Positions 35,807-44,229 of a stretch of DNA of 64,000 bases are shown here, in pieces. Source of the DNA: Sodalis praecaptivus (GTDB lineage Bacteria > Pseudomonadota > Gammaproteobacteria > Enterobacterales > Enterobacteriaceae); contig NZ_CP006569.1 of assembly GCF_000517425.1 (NCBI RefSeq), positions 2,718,760 to 2,782,759 of the forward strand. The letters are read 5' to 3'. Below the pieces are notes generated by a model. That model was not told the DNA's origin and searched no databases. It saw nothing but the letters and a program-made list of their open reading frames with translations. The first letter of the stretch is position 1; every line of letters starts with the position of its first letter. The translations under genes and the position numbers were made by a program.

Positions 35807-36769
35807 CTATGACGCTTGCGCCATCAGGGTCGCCACCGCGCCGCACACCGCCAACAGCACCAGCAGGGTAAAAACGTGAAGATAACCCGCGCTGCCGCCA
35901 TTCTGCCCCAGCACAATCATCACCAACCCCGCCGCCACGGCCGCACTGACGGCGGGAACGGCCGCCATCAGCCACACCGTCGCCGCATCGCGCCGTCCGG
36001 CAATACCCTGAACCGGCGTTGTCAACATTAGGCCCAGCCCCACGCCAATCAGCGCCAGCGACGGCAACAGGACCATCCCCAGCGCGGGAGAATCAACGCT
36101 CGCCAACAGCAGGCCGGTCCCCGCGACGCTGCACAGGGGGCCGCCGTAAGTCAGTCCCACCGGCGCGATCCGCCGCCGCCGACTCAACCCGGCGCTGAGC
36201 GCCAACGCCAGCAACACCGGCAGGACCCACATCCCCGGCGGCGTTGCTCCCGCCCAAGGCACCATCATCACCCGGCTGTGCAGATAAGACGGCAGAATAA
36301 GCAGCGTTGCCCCCGCCCCGGCGGTGGTAAACGCCAGCGCCCAGCAGCGAGCCAGAAAACGCCGCTCCGCCCGCAGCGCGGTCGGCAGCCAGGGCTGGGG
36401 ATTGTAGCGTTCATTTAGCCCCAGCAGCAGCAGCGATAGGGCCGCCAGGCCGTTGCCGGCATGCGTGAGCGGGTGGTCCAGACCATAGTATTCCCAGCAT
36501 CCCATGGCTGCTAACGGGCACGCCAGCGCCAGCATGCCGAGCAGGCGTGATAGTCGGGCGAAACCGCCGCGCCGCGCCGGGGGCAGATGCCGCGTGCGCC
36601 ACCAAAATCTGGCGCCCCCAGCGGCAATACAGGCAGCGTAGACCGCAGGCCAGACGACCAAAGTGGCCATCACCCCCGCCAGCGCCAGAAGCGCTAAGGG
36701 ACCCAGCAGGTCCGGCGCCGTGCGCGCGGAGCGGCGCGCCTTCGGGTCCTCGAGCGTTGAAATCATCAT
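35807..36769 (-). CDS. Half-size MFS-like membrane protein, possible remnant of an EmrB/QacA-type transporter
   Basis: 320 residues from the ATG-ATG pair at 36769 (GGGAGGA precedes it), with about 9-10 hydrophobic segments. The late part (GVGLGLMLTTPVQGIAG, then a Gly/Ala-rich segment and a C-terminal TM) looks like the second half of a 14-TM drug-efflux MFS protein. No MFS A-motif of the first half is present. It may be a truncated transporter or a divergent small membrane protein. A LysR gene diverges from it, a common layout for a regulated transporter. Function not assigned. Confidence 0.5.
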   Translation of the reverse strand: MMISTLEDPKARRSARTAPDLLGPLALLALAGVMATLVVWPAVYAACIAAGGARFWWRTRHLPPARRGGFARLSRLLGMLALACPLAAMGCWEYYGLDHPLTHAGNGLAALSLLLLGLNERYNPQPWLPTALRAERRFLARCWALAFTTAGAGATLLILPSYLHSRVMMVPWAGATPPGMWVLPVLLALALSAGLSRRRRIAPVGLTYGGPLCSVAGTGLLLASVDSPALGMVLLPSLALIGVGLGLMLTTPVQGIAGRRDAATVWLMAAVPAVSAAVAAGLVMIVLGQNGGSAGYLHVFTLLVLLAVCGAVATLMAQAS

Positions 36770-36903
36770 CGGATATTCCTCCCTTGCCCAGCCGGTAAAA
36801 GCTAAAAATATTTCATCCTCCATGCATTGCCAAATCAGCTTACCCTGCTTATTCTGCCCTTGACAAAATCAAAGTTTTCACCCGGAGATGAAAATAACTC
36901 ATC

Positions 36904-37800
36904 ATGCGATCTTATCGTCTCCCGCCGCTCGGCGCGGTCAAAGCCTTCGATGCGGTGGCCACCTGCGGCAGTTTCAAACTGGCGGCACAACAGATAGGCG
37001 TTACTCCAACGGCCATCAGTCACCAGATTCGGCTTCTGGAGCAATTCCTCGATACCCCGGTTTTTATCCGCGGCGCGCGGCAGGTCCAACTGACCGCCGC
37101 CGGCCAGCGTTTATTGCAGGCCTCCACCCGGGCCTTCGCCGACCTGTTGAGCGCGGTGGAGGATATCCAGCGGGCGAAATCGCCGCCGACCCTGACGCTG
37201 ACCACCACTTCCAATTTTCTTACCCACTGGCTAGTGCCGCGCCTGGCCCTCATGAAAGCCTGCTGCCCGGCCCTGGACCTGCGATTGCATACCAGTCTGG
37301 ACGTCATGAATCTGGCCCACAACGCGGTGGACGTCGCCATTCGCTATAGCATGGCGCCAGACGAGGCGCTGGATACCACCCTGCTGTATGAGGACAGTTT
37401 CATTGCGGTAGCCAGTCCGGCGCTTGGCCTGACCCCGCAGGGAGGATTACTCACCGCAACCTTGATTCATGTCGAGGACCGGCATATCCCCCAACCCGCG
37501 CCGGACTGGCGTCACTGGCGGGCGCTGTACGGGCCGGCGCAGCTCAACGTGCATGCCGGTCTACGGTTTACCGACGAAACGCACGCCATCCAGGCCGCCA
37601 TTGCCGGTCAGGGGGTGGCGATTGTCAGCCGCCTGCTGGCGAAGGATTTTCTGGATAAAGCCATACTCTGCGCGCCGTTTGCCCAGACGTTACCGGGCGG
37701 GCGTTATTATTTCGTCACCACGCGCGAGAAATCCCAGCGCCCGGATGTCATGGCGCTAAAACGCTGGCTGACGCACTGTATGGCGCCATCCGGCGCCTAA
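36904..37800 (+). CDS. LysR-family transcriptional regulator (GcvA-like)
   Basis: 298 residues. The start MRSYRLPPLGAVKAFDAVA and HTH FKLAAQQIGVTPTAISHQIR (about 22-41) are typical of GcvA/AmpR-like LysR proteins; the co-inducer domain spans about 90-290. It is transcribed away from the half-size MFS gene with about 130 bp between, and LysR regulators usually control the divergent neighbour. A second MFS gene lies 300 bp downstream. Confidence 0.9.
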   Translation: MRSYRLPPLGAVKAFDAVATCGSFKLAAQQIGVTPTAISHQIRLLEQFLDTPVFIRGARQVQLTAAGQRLLQASTRAFADLLSAVEDIQRAKSPPTLTLTTTSNFLTHWLVPRLALMKACCPALDLRLHTSLDVMNLAHNAVDVAIRYSMAPDEALDTTLLYEDSFIAVASPALGLTPQGGLLTATLIHVEDRHIPQPAPDWRHWRALYGPAQLNVHAGLRFTDETHAIQAAIAGQGVAIVSRLLAKDFLDKAILCAPFAQTLPGGRYYFVTTREKSQRPDVMALKRWLTHCMAPSGA

Positions 37801-38101
37801 AGACGGCGGGGGTGGCGTCTGTGGCCGGTGTCGCGTTAGCGGTGGAGGATACGCATCGCGTTTATGGCCTGGTATGGCGGCTGGTTTGCCCTGTCATGCC
37901 GGCACTGCACCGCCGGCGGGCGGTTAACGCCCGGTAAAAATATGCAAGATAACGTTGCTAAAATCGCAACGTGTGGCCTCTCGGCAACCCCCAGGGGATC
38001 TGCTATTCTGCGGTCTTTCCATCGACGGGCGCAGGCGGGCAACCCTAATCACCCCGGCGTCACCGTCAACACCTGCGCCCATCATCGAGGTCAAGACTAT
38101 T
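37801..38101. other. 301-bp intergenic region
   Basis: Between the LysR and MFS genes. AT-richer around 37930-37980, which may hold the MFS promoter. I see no RNA gene, hairpin or operator worth naming. Confidence 0.5.
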
Positions 38102-39514
38102 ATGTCATCCGCTTACGCTACCGGCGTGGGGCCCGCGCCGACGCCCTCACCGAACCATCACAGCTTGGCCAGCCGCATCGACGCCTTACCCGCCTCACGG
38201 GGGCTGTGGCTCTTTATCTCTTTACTTGCGCTTGGCGGTTTTTTTGAGTTGTATGACCTCTTTGAAACCGGTTATATCAGCGCGGGATTAATCGCCGCCA
38301 ATATCTTCCATACCGGCAGCGATGGGGTATTGGGCTTTTCCGATCAGGCGGCGTTTGCTTCCGCCACCTTCTTGGGTCTGTTTGTGGGCAGCAGCCTGCT
38401 TGCCCCCTATGCGGACCGTTTCGGCCGTCGCCTGACCTTTATGTGCGCGCTGGCCTGGTACGGCTGTTTTTCCCTGGTCATGGCGTTCCAGAACAGTGCG
38501 GAAGGTATCATTCTGTGCCGTTTCCTGGTGGGTATCGGGCTGGGCATCGAGCTGGTGACTATCGATACCTACCTGACGGAGTGGGTGCCGGCCCACCTGC
38601 GCAGCCGGGCGTTCGCGTTCTCATTTTTCGTACAGTTTCTGTCGGTGCCTACCGTGGCCATCATGTCGTGGTGGTTGATCCCGAAAACCTTTCTGCACCT
38701 TGAGGGCTGGCGCTGGGTGGTGATTGCCGGCGCCCTGTGTTCGCTGGTTATTTGGTTTATTCGTAAAAATTTGCCGGAATCCGCGCGCTGGCTGGCTCAG
38801 CAGGGACGCCACCGCGAGGCGCACCAGGTCATGTGCGCCATGGAAAAGCGCTGCGGGCGCGAGCCTGGCGCCGATTTTCCCGCCGACGATGTCGCGGCGC
38901 AGTTACCCAAGCGGGGCCGCTTTCGCGAAATTTGGTCGCCCGCCTACCGTCAACGCACCCTGATGTTGGTGGTGATGAATTTTTTTCAGGCGATCGGCTT
39001 CTTTGGCTTTGGCAACTGGCTGCCGGCGCTGCTGTCGGGCAAGGGCTCGACCATTACCCACAGTCTGCTGTATGCCTTTTTTATCACCCTCGCCTATCCT
39101 TTAGGATCGTTAATTTGCAGCCGCTACGCCGATAAGATCGAGAACAAGTGGCAAATCGTCCTATCATCGCTCATGACGGTGGTGTTCGGCACGCTGTTTG
39201 CGCTGCTGACCCACCCGGTGATGCTGATCGTCTGCGGTTTTCTGATTACCTATTCCAATGCGTGGCTGACCTTTAGCTATCATGCGTATCAAACCGAGAT
39301 CTTCCCCACCCATATTCGCGCCCGAGCCGTTGGCTTTTGCTATTCCTTTAGCCGATTATCCACGGTCTTCAGCAGTATTCTTATCGGTCTTATTTTGCAA
39401 TACGCCGGCGCCGGCGGCGTCATCACCTTTATTGTCTTGAGTATGGTGATGGTCATGCTGTCGGTGGGAATTTACGGTCCGCGCACCCGCGGCATTGATC
39501 TGGAAAACATCTAA
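38102..39514 (+). CDS. MFS transporter (sugar/organic-acid type)
   Basis: 470 residues from the ATG at 38102 (GAGGTC upstream); longer readings run into non-coding-like sequence. 12 membrane segments, N-terminal cytoplasmic tail of about 35 residues. TM1 region GGFFELYDLFETGYIS, A-motif ADRFGRRLTF, and conserved acidic/Arg residues in LVGIGLGIELVTIDTYLTEWVP. The C-terminal half carries FPTHIRARAVGF. This is the SP/AAHS-like group; substrate unknown. Monocistronic by position, next to a LysR gene. Confidence 0.85.
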   Translation: MSSAYATGVGPAPTPSPNHHSLASRIDALPASRGLWLFISLLALGGFFELYDLFETGYISAGLIAANIFHTGSDGVLGFSDQAAFASATFLGLFVGSSLLAPYADRFGRRLTFMCALAWYGCFSLVMAFQNSAEGIILCRFLVGIGLGIELVTIDTYLTEWVPAHLRSRAFAFSFFVQFLSVPTVAIMSWWLIPKTFLHLEGWRWVVIAGALCSLVIWFIRKNLPESARWLAQQGRHREAHQVMCAMEKRCGREPGADFPADDVAAQLPKRGRFREIWSPAYRQRTLMLVVMNFFQAIGFFGFGNWLPALLSGKGSTITHSLLYAFFITLAYPLGSLICSRYADKIENKWQIVLSSLMTVVFGTLFALLTHPVMLIVCGFLITYSNAWLTFSYHAYQTEIFPTHIRARAVGFCYSFSRLSTVFSSILIGLILQYAGAGGVITFIVLSMVMVMLSVGIYGPRTRGIDLENI

Positions 39515-39591
39515 CGCCGGCCGGCGCGACCGGGCCATGGCCGTTCGCGGCTCACGCGGTCGCCGGCCTCTTTCCCGCCGGCGGGCGAGAG

Positions 39592-39822
39592 CACCCTGTT
39601 CACGGCCGCCGCGCGTCGTTAGCGCACCCTGCTCACGGCCGCCGCGCGTCGCTAGCGCACCCTGCTCACGGCCGCCGCACGTCGTTAGCGTGCCCTGTTC
39701 ACGGCCGCCGCGCGTCGCTAGCGCGCCCTGTTCACGGCCGCCGCGCGTCGCTAGCGCGCCCTGTTCACGACCGCCGCGCGTCGTTAGCGCGCCCTGTTCA
39801 CGGCCGCCGCGCCGCTTAGAGC
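39592..39822. repeat. 33-bp tandem array between convergent genes
   Basis: Seven units of 33 bp: CACCCTGTTCACGG starts at 39592, and the same word follows at 39625, 39658 and so on to about 39822. Units differ at only a few positions (GTT/GCT, CGC/CAC). The array fills the gap between the MFS stop and the C39-ABC stop and runs a few bases into the end of the latter. Confidence 0.9.
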
Positions 39823-41912
39823 GTCAGGATCCTATCGGCTGAGCGTAACGTTGACTCCCGGTGCGCGATAATCACCCGCGTGATACGCATCGTTTTTATC
39901 GCTTGATTTACCGCCTCTTCACTCGACTTATCCAGATGGCTGGTGGCTTCATCCATAAACAGGATCGCGGGTTTGCGATACAGCGCGCGGGCGATGAACA
40001 CCCGCTGCTTTTGCCCGCCGGAAAGCCCCTCACCCAATTCGCCGATCGTCGTGTCGTAGCCCATCGGCATCGCCATAATGGTCTCGTGTATATGGCCGGC
40101 GCGCGCGCAGGCTATCATCCAGGCTTCGTCCTCACAGGGACCGAAACCGCAAATGTTCTCCCGCAGCGATCCTGAAAACAGTTTGTCGTCCTGCATAACG
40201 CAGGCGATCATCTGGTGATAATGGTTCAATCCCAACCGATAAATATCAATATCGTTGACTTTAATAGTGCCGGTGTCGGGGGGGAACAACCCGCACAGCA
40301 CTTTTACCAACGTGGTTTTCCCGGCGCCCGACGGCCCGGCTATCGCCACGCTTTCTCCCGGCGCGATGCGAAAGTCGACCTGGCTAAATACCGGCGGCGA
40401 TTGGCTGTCGTATCGGTAACCGATTTTGTCCGCCGTCAGGGAGACCGGCCCGCTAAAAGCGTGTGCCGAGAGCAACGCCCCGCTAGGCGCCGGTGCGTGC
40501 AGGGCAATATCGGCGATTCGCTCGTTGTGCAAGCCCATCATCCTTAATTGCAGCACGAAACTTATCAGCGATGCCGTGCGATCGGAAAATTGCGCCCGAA
40601 ACGCGCCGAACGCCACCATCATCCCGAGGGTCATTCGATTATCGATGACCAGCCGGGTACCCAGCCATAAAATGATCACCTGTTCACAAGCATTAATGAA
40701 GCCGTTCACGCCGTCAAAAAACAGCGTCATTTTGCTGACCTTGATCTGGGTATTAATTTTATCAATCGTCAAATTCAGCCAGCAGGTGCGGCGTCGTTCC
40801 GCCATGCCCTGCATTTTGATCGTCTGAATCCCGTACAGGGTTTCCATAAAATAGGAATTCGCCCGCGCATCGCGCACCAGTTCATCCTGGCTGAGCTGGC
40901 GATAGCTATCATAAGTGGCAAATCGGATACCGATGTAGAGCAGGGAGAAACCGCCCACCACCCAAACAAGATGCCCGCCGTAAAAGACCATCATCGCGGC
41001 CGCTCCAGCGACCATCATCCCATCCATGACGGCGCCGACCACGCTTTTGGTGAAAGTGGCGCGCAACACATCCAGCGAGGCAAAACGGGCATGTATGTCC
41101 CCAAGCTTTCGCCGTTCAAAATAGGTTATCGGTAAGGTTAACAAATGCGAAAACAGTCCCGCCTTCCATTGCACATCGATAAGCGTCCCCATGACCAAAG
41201 ACGACCAGGCGCGGATCAGGCCGATTGCCGTACGCAGCAAAATGAAAACCAGCAGGCCGGTGCAGATAAGCATCAGCAGACCGCCATCGCCGGCCGGTAC
41301 TACCTGATCCATCACCAATTGCGTGCCTACCGGCATCAATAGATTAATCGTCTCAATCACCAGCGACAGACAACCTATCTTGATGAGCGCGGGGACCAGG
41401 CCTTTCACCCCCCGAATTAACGCCCGCAGGCGCAGTCCGGGCGACGGTGTTTTGGCGGTAAAATGGCTACCGGGCCAGACTTCCAGCGCCACCCCGGTGA
41501 AATGTTTCGCCAGCACGTTAAGGGGAATGCTGCGCCGTCCCCGTGCCGGGTCATGAATAATCAGCCGCTGACGGCGCGCTTTTACCAGCACGACAAAATG
41601 GCTGAAGTCCCAGTGCAGGATACAGGGTAATTTCAGGCGCGGCAGGTCCTCAAGCTCAAGGGAGAGCGCGCGGGTGACCATCTCCAACTGACCGGCGATG
41701 CGCTCAATCCCCGCCAGGGTGGCGCCGCGCGACGACAGCGAACAGCGGTGACGCAAGGAAATAAGGTCGACCGGATTGCCGTAATAGCCGCAAATCATGG
41801 ACAGACAGGCGAGGCCGCACTCCGCGGTTTCGGTTTGATGGACCAAAGGTACGCGCTTAAAAAAGCCGATATCCAGATTTTCTCTTAAACGGTCCCATTT
41901 TTTAGGGTTCAT
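39816..41912 (-). CDS. C39-peptidase ABC exporter for a double-glycine-type peptide (CvaB-like)
   Basis: 698 residues, the same length as CvaB of the colicin V system. N-terminal C39 cysteine peptidase (about 20-140) with all catalytic residues visible: C32 in QTETAECGLACL, H105 in FSHFVVL and D121 in HDPARG. Then six membrane segments (about 160-440) and an ATPase with Walker A GPSGAGKTT, signature LSGGQKQR and Walker B ILFMDEATSHLD. It cleaves a leader after its glycine motif while exporting the peptide. It overlaps the adaptor gene by 11 bp and faces away from the peptide gene at 43919. Confidence 0.93.
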   Translation of the reverse strand: MNPKKWDRLRENLDIGFFKRVPLVHQTETAECGLACLSMICGYYGNPVDLISLRHRCSLSSRGATLAGIERIAGQLEMVTRALSLELEDLPRLKLPCILHWDFSHFVVLVKARRQRLIIHDPARGRRSIPLNVLAKHFTGVALEVWPGSHFTAKTPSPGLRLRALIRGVKGLVPALIKIGCLSLVIETINLLMPVGTQLVMDQVVPAGDGGLLMLICTGLLVFILLRTAIGLIRAWSSLVMGTLIDVQWKAGLFSHLLTLPITYFERRKLGDIHARFASLDVLRATFTKSVVGAVMDGMMVAGAAAMMVFYGGHLVWVVGGFSLLYIGIRFATYDSYRQLSQDELVRDARANSYFMETLYGIQTIKMQGMAERRRTCWLNLTIDKINTQIKVSKMTLFFDGVNGFINACEQVIILWLGTRLVIDNRMTLGMMVAFGAFRAQFSDRTASLISFVLQLRMMGLHNERIADIALHAPAPSGALLSAHAFSGPVSLTADKIGYRYDSQSPPVFSQVDFRIAPGESVAIAGPSGAGKTTLVKVLCGLFPPDTGTIKVNDIDIYRLGLNHYHQMIACVMQDDKLFSGSLRENICGFGPCEDEAWMIACARAGHIHETIMAMPMGYDTTIGELGEGLSGGQKQRVFIARALYRKPAILFMDEATSHLDKSSEEAVNQAIKTMRITRVIIAHRESTLRSADRILTL

Positions 41913-43179
41913 TCACGGGCCCCATGACGCTGCGCTGCATGGTGAAAACCGGTGATAACATCCACTGATAAATTCTCCTCTTTTCAAGAAATAAGGTGAC
42001 CTGCGCTTTCATGCCGGCTTTCAGAGACCTATTCTCGCCGTCGTAAAAAACAGTCCGTTTATCCGGTTTAACCACTACCTTGTAATAGGGAATCGCCGTT
42101 GACTGCGTATTTCGGGGTGAGCCGGGGTAGGTGAGCATTTCCTGCGCCGTTGCGGGGGTTTTGGTCACCACGTCGATGATCCCGGAAAAATAACCGAACT
42201 TCTCCGCCGGAAAAGATTCGTAATTCACGTTAACGCGATCCCCTACTGAAATAAAAGGAATGGCCTCGTTCGGCACCCAGAGGACCAAAAAGTAATCGTC
42301 TATCGAACGCGGAAGAATTTGTACTAAGCTATCGCCGGCGTTGACCATCTGGCCGACCGTGACGCTGAGGGAGTCAATGGTTCCATCACCGTGGGCGCGG
42401 ATAATAATAGCCTCCCCCGCCTCGTTTCGCGCCAGCTCTTTTTTAAGCTCGTGGCGCTGCATTTCCAACTGCTCAATCTGATTGGCAAACTCCGCCGACT
42501 GCGTTTGTATACGGCTTTCCAACAGCAGAATTTGCAGTGCGTTTTGCTCACTCAGGCCGCTGAGATTCAGTAAATTGTTTTGCTGCTGATAATATAATGA
42601 CGTCTGGTGCGTCAATTGATCTTTGGTGATTAATCCCCGTTGCTGATAGCGGCGGTAATTTTCCATATTCTCCTTCATGAGGGTCACGCCTTGCTCCGCC
42701 TGCCGCATAATCTCAGCGGAACGCCGGTAGGCGGCCGTATATTGCGTTTTCTGTTGCGCCAGCGAAGCAAGCGCGATCCGTTTATTCTCTTCGAGTCGAC
42801 CCATCATGGTATGCAATGTGGCAAGTTGCTTGTCGATTTCCCGCCGCTGATTTTCGCTAACAATGCCGGCCGGGGTACGTTTACTGACATCAAGCAGATA
42901 GAGAGGAGAGCCTTTGGTCACGGCCTGCCCCTGCGAGACATAGCGCTTAACGACATAACCCTGTACGGAAGAATAGACGTTTATCGCGCGCGGCGATGTG
43001 GTGACCTCGCCCAGCACCTGAATGCGGCGCGCATAAGTGCCCATCATAATCAGCGCGATAAGCGCGGCGAAAACGCTAAGGCACGCGCCGGCGATAAGCC
43101 AAGCTGGAATACCGGGCAACAGCAGCGCTCGTCCTTGCCACTGCCTTTTTCGATTTTCAATCGCTTCCTGGCGAAACAC
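41902..43179 (-). CDS. HlyD/CvaA-family membrane-fusion adaptor of the peptide exporter
   Basis: 425 residues: a short cytoplasmic N-terminus, one membrane segment (about 28-50), a long periplasmic coiled coil (about 110-260) and a beta-barrel/lipoyl domain (RAHGDGTIDSLSVTVGQMV near 275-293). CvaA-like adaptors link the ABC exporter to TolC; no TolC gene is here, so the cellular one must serve. It is the first gene of the two-gene exporter operon; its promoter lies in the AT-rich gap to the peptide gene. Confidence 0.92.
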   Translation of the reverse strand: MFRQEAIENRKRQWQGRALLLPGIPAWLIAGACLSVFAALIALIMMGTYARRIQVLGEVTTSPRAINVYSSVQGYVVKRYVSQGQAVTKGSPLYLLDVSKRTPAGIVSENQRREIDKQLATLHTMMGRLEENKRIALASLAQQKTQYTAAYRRSAEIMRQAEQGVTLMKENMENYRRYQQRGLITKDQLTHQTSLYYQQQNNLLNLSGLSEQNALQILLLESRIQTQSAEFANQIEQLEMQRHELKKELARNEAGEAIIIRAHGDGTIDSLSVTVGQMVNAGDSLVQILPRSIDDYFLVLWVPNEAIPFISVGDRVNVNYESFPAEKFGYFSGIIDVVTKTPATAQEMLTYPGSPRNTQSTAIPYYKVVVKPDKRTVFYDGENRSLKAGMKAQVTLFLEKRRIYQWMLSPVFTMQRSVMGPVNEP

Positions 43180-43918
43180 ACACTACCTCCTTAGCGCTTC
43201 TGGTTAGCTCTACAGCGAATCACCACGCATCACATCCTCCCCCGCGCTTTTCCCCTGACAGCAATCATTTTCCTGCATATCATGGGAAGTCACTCCGCTT
43301 GCCGGTATTTTTTATAAAATCATTCAAATCGTAATTGATAAATTAGGCTTTATCCGGCCAGCGAGGCTCGAGCGCTTTATCGGCCTGTTGGAAAATATAT
43401 TTAGCCTTTATCACGGGGGAAGTAAAACTCTTTTACGCTGCCATCGACGGTCGATACTGAATTTGACTTATCATGGCAATCGGGTTTTTTACTTATTGTT
43501 TTTTGTTTGTCACAACGAACAAAACAATTATTTTTCCCAACAATCATCCTGCCCGCATGTTTTATTTTCAACATCGCCAACGAGGTAGAAAACACTTATA
43601 GACAAATGTCGTCGTCCGTGGGAAATTCCATTTCGGGTTAGCAAGGTTAATGGGATAGAGAATACCACCATTGCTTTCCCGATTTATTATCCGCCCGGCC
43701 ATCTCTGTCGTAATATTGAAATAGGCCACGTTGACGAAAAGCCTTACCGGTTATTGCAGAAGCGATTTACTTACGCAAAGGGCCACGCCATTTTAACGCG
43801 GGTAAATGTAGAAGCGGTGTAATAACAGCGGCGAGCGCGACACGGTAGCGTGCGGCTTATTGAGGCGGAATGGCGCCGGGCATCTCAGAACTACCTTGGT
43901 TACGATAAGGACTTAACT
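43180..43918. other. 739-bp low-GC region between exporter and microcin-like gene
   Basis: Composition is clearly lower in GC than the surroundings, especially 43250-43600. It must hold the exporter promoter (minus) and the peptide promoter (plus). Short frames at 43388-43588 (+) and 43401-43595 (-) look non-coding. A better frame runs from 43589 to 43822 (see separate entry). No hairpin or known operator seen. Confidence 0.55.
43589..43822 (+). other. Unassigned open frame with no standard start (possible gene remnant or immunity candidate)
   Basis: After an in-frame TAG (43586-43588) the frame stays open for 77 codons to a TAA at 43820. The predicted chain looks protein-like: RPWEIPFRVSKVNG, then FPIYYPPGHL and RLLQKRFTYAKGHAILTRV, basic with scattered aromatics and no membrane segment. 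There is no ATG, GTG or TTG near its beginning, so it is either a degraded gene, a fragment from recombination, or chance. It ends 97 bp before the microcin-like gene. I do not recognise it. Confidence 0.3.
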
Positions 43919-44146
43919 ATGAAAGAACTTAATGCGATGGAAATGCAGGCCGTCTCGGGTGCGGGCATGTACGGCGACGCGGGCGCCGTATTGGGCAGTC
44001 TCATTGGCACTCTGGTGGGCTGCGCCTATCCGCAGGCGAGCGCCGCATCGGGTACCGTTCAGACCCTGGGCCAAGACATCGGCCTCATGATCGAAAAAGG
44101 CATCGATTTATATCAACACCACTCAGGCAATCCGCAACACGCCTAA
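43919..44146 (+). CDS. Putative class II microcin precursor with GA/GG-type leader
   Basis: 75 residues from the ATG with TAAGGA 7 bases upstream. The first 16 residues, MKELNAMEMQAVSGAG, have the pattern of C39-processed leaders (hydrophobic positions and a small-residue cleavage site), very like the microcin H47 and E492 leaders ending in SGA or GAG. The mature part of about 59-60 residues is Gly/Ala-rich and hydrophobic (GAVLGSLIGTLVG) with one cysteine, then amphipathic and ends with His/Asn/Gln. There is no Ser-rich siderophore tail. With the C39-ABC exporter and CvaA-like adaptor diverging upstream, it is very probably the exported peptide. I recognise no homologue. Confidence 0.8.
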   Translation: MKELNAMEMQAVSGAGMYGDAGAVLGSLIGTLVGCAYPQASAASGTVQTLGQDIGLMIEKGIDLYQHHSGNPQHA

Positions 44147-44151
44147 AAACT

Positions 44152-44173
44152 GAAGCCGCCCGCGGGCGGCTTC
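44152..44173 (+). terminator. Terminator hairpin after the microcin-like gene
   Basis: GAAGCCGCC...GGCGGCTTC: a perfect inverted repeat of 22 bp centred on CGCGG, 5 bp after the stop, followed by a T/C-rich stretch. It ends the plus transcript before the converging MFS gene. Confidence 0.7.
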
Positions 44174-44229
44174 CTTCCTCCGGCGCCCGTTACTGCCATC
44201 ACGCGGGCGACGTTTTGCCGAAAAACGGG

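Noticed and set aside
39495-39842. Plus-strand frame encoding a Pro-Cys-Ser-Arg-rich repeat protein
   Set aside because: It is simply the 33-bp array (a multiple of three) read in one frame, overlapping the ends of two real genes; no ribosome site.
43388-43595. Two overlapping small ORFs (66 and 64 codons) as microcin immunity genes
   Set aside because: Neither has a convincing membrane segment, ribosome site or protein-like composition.
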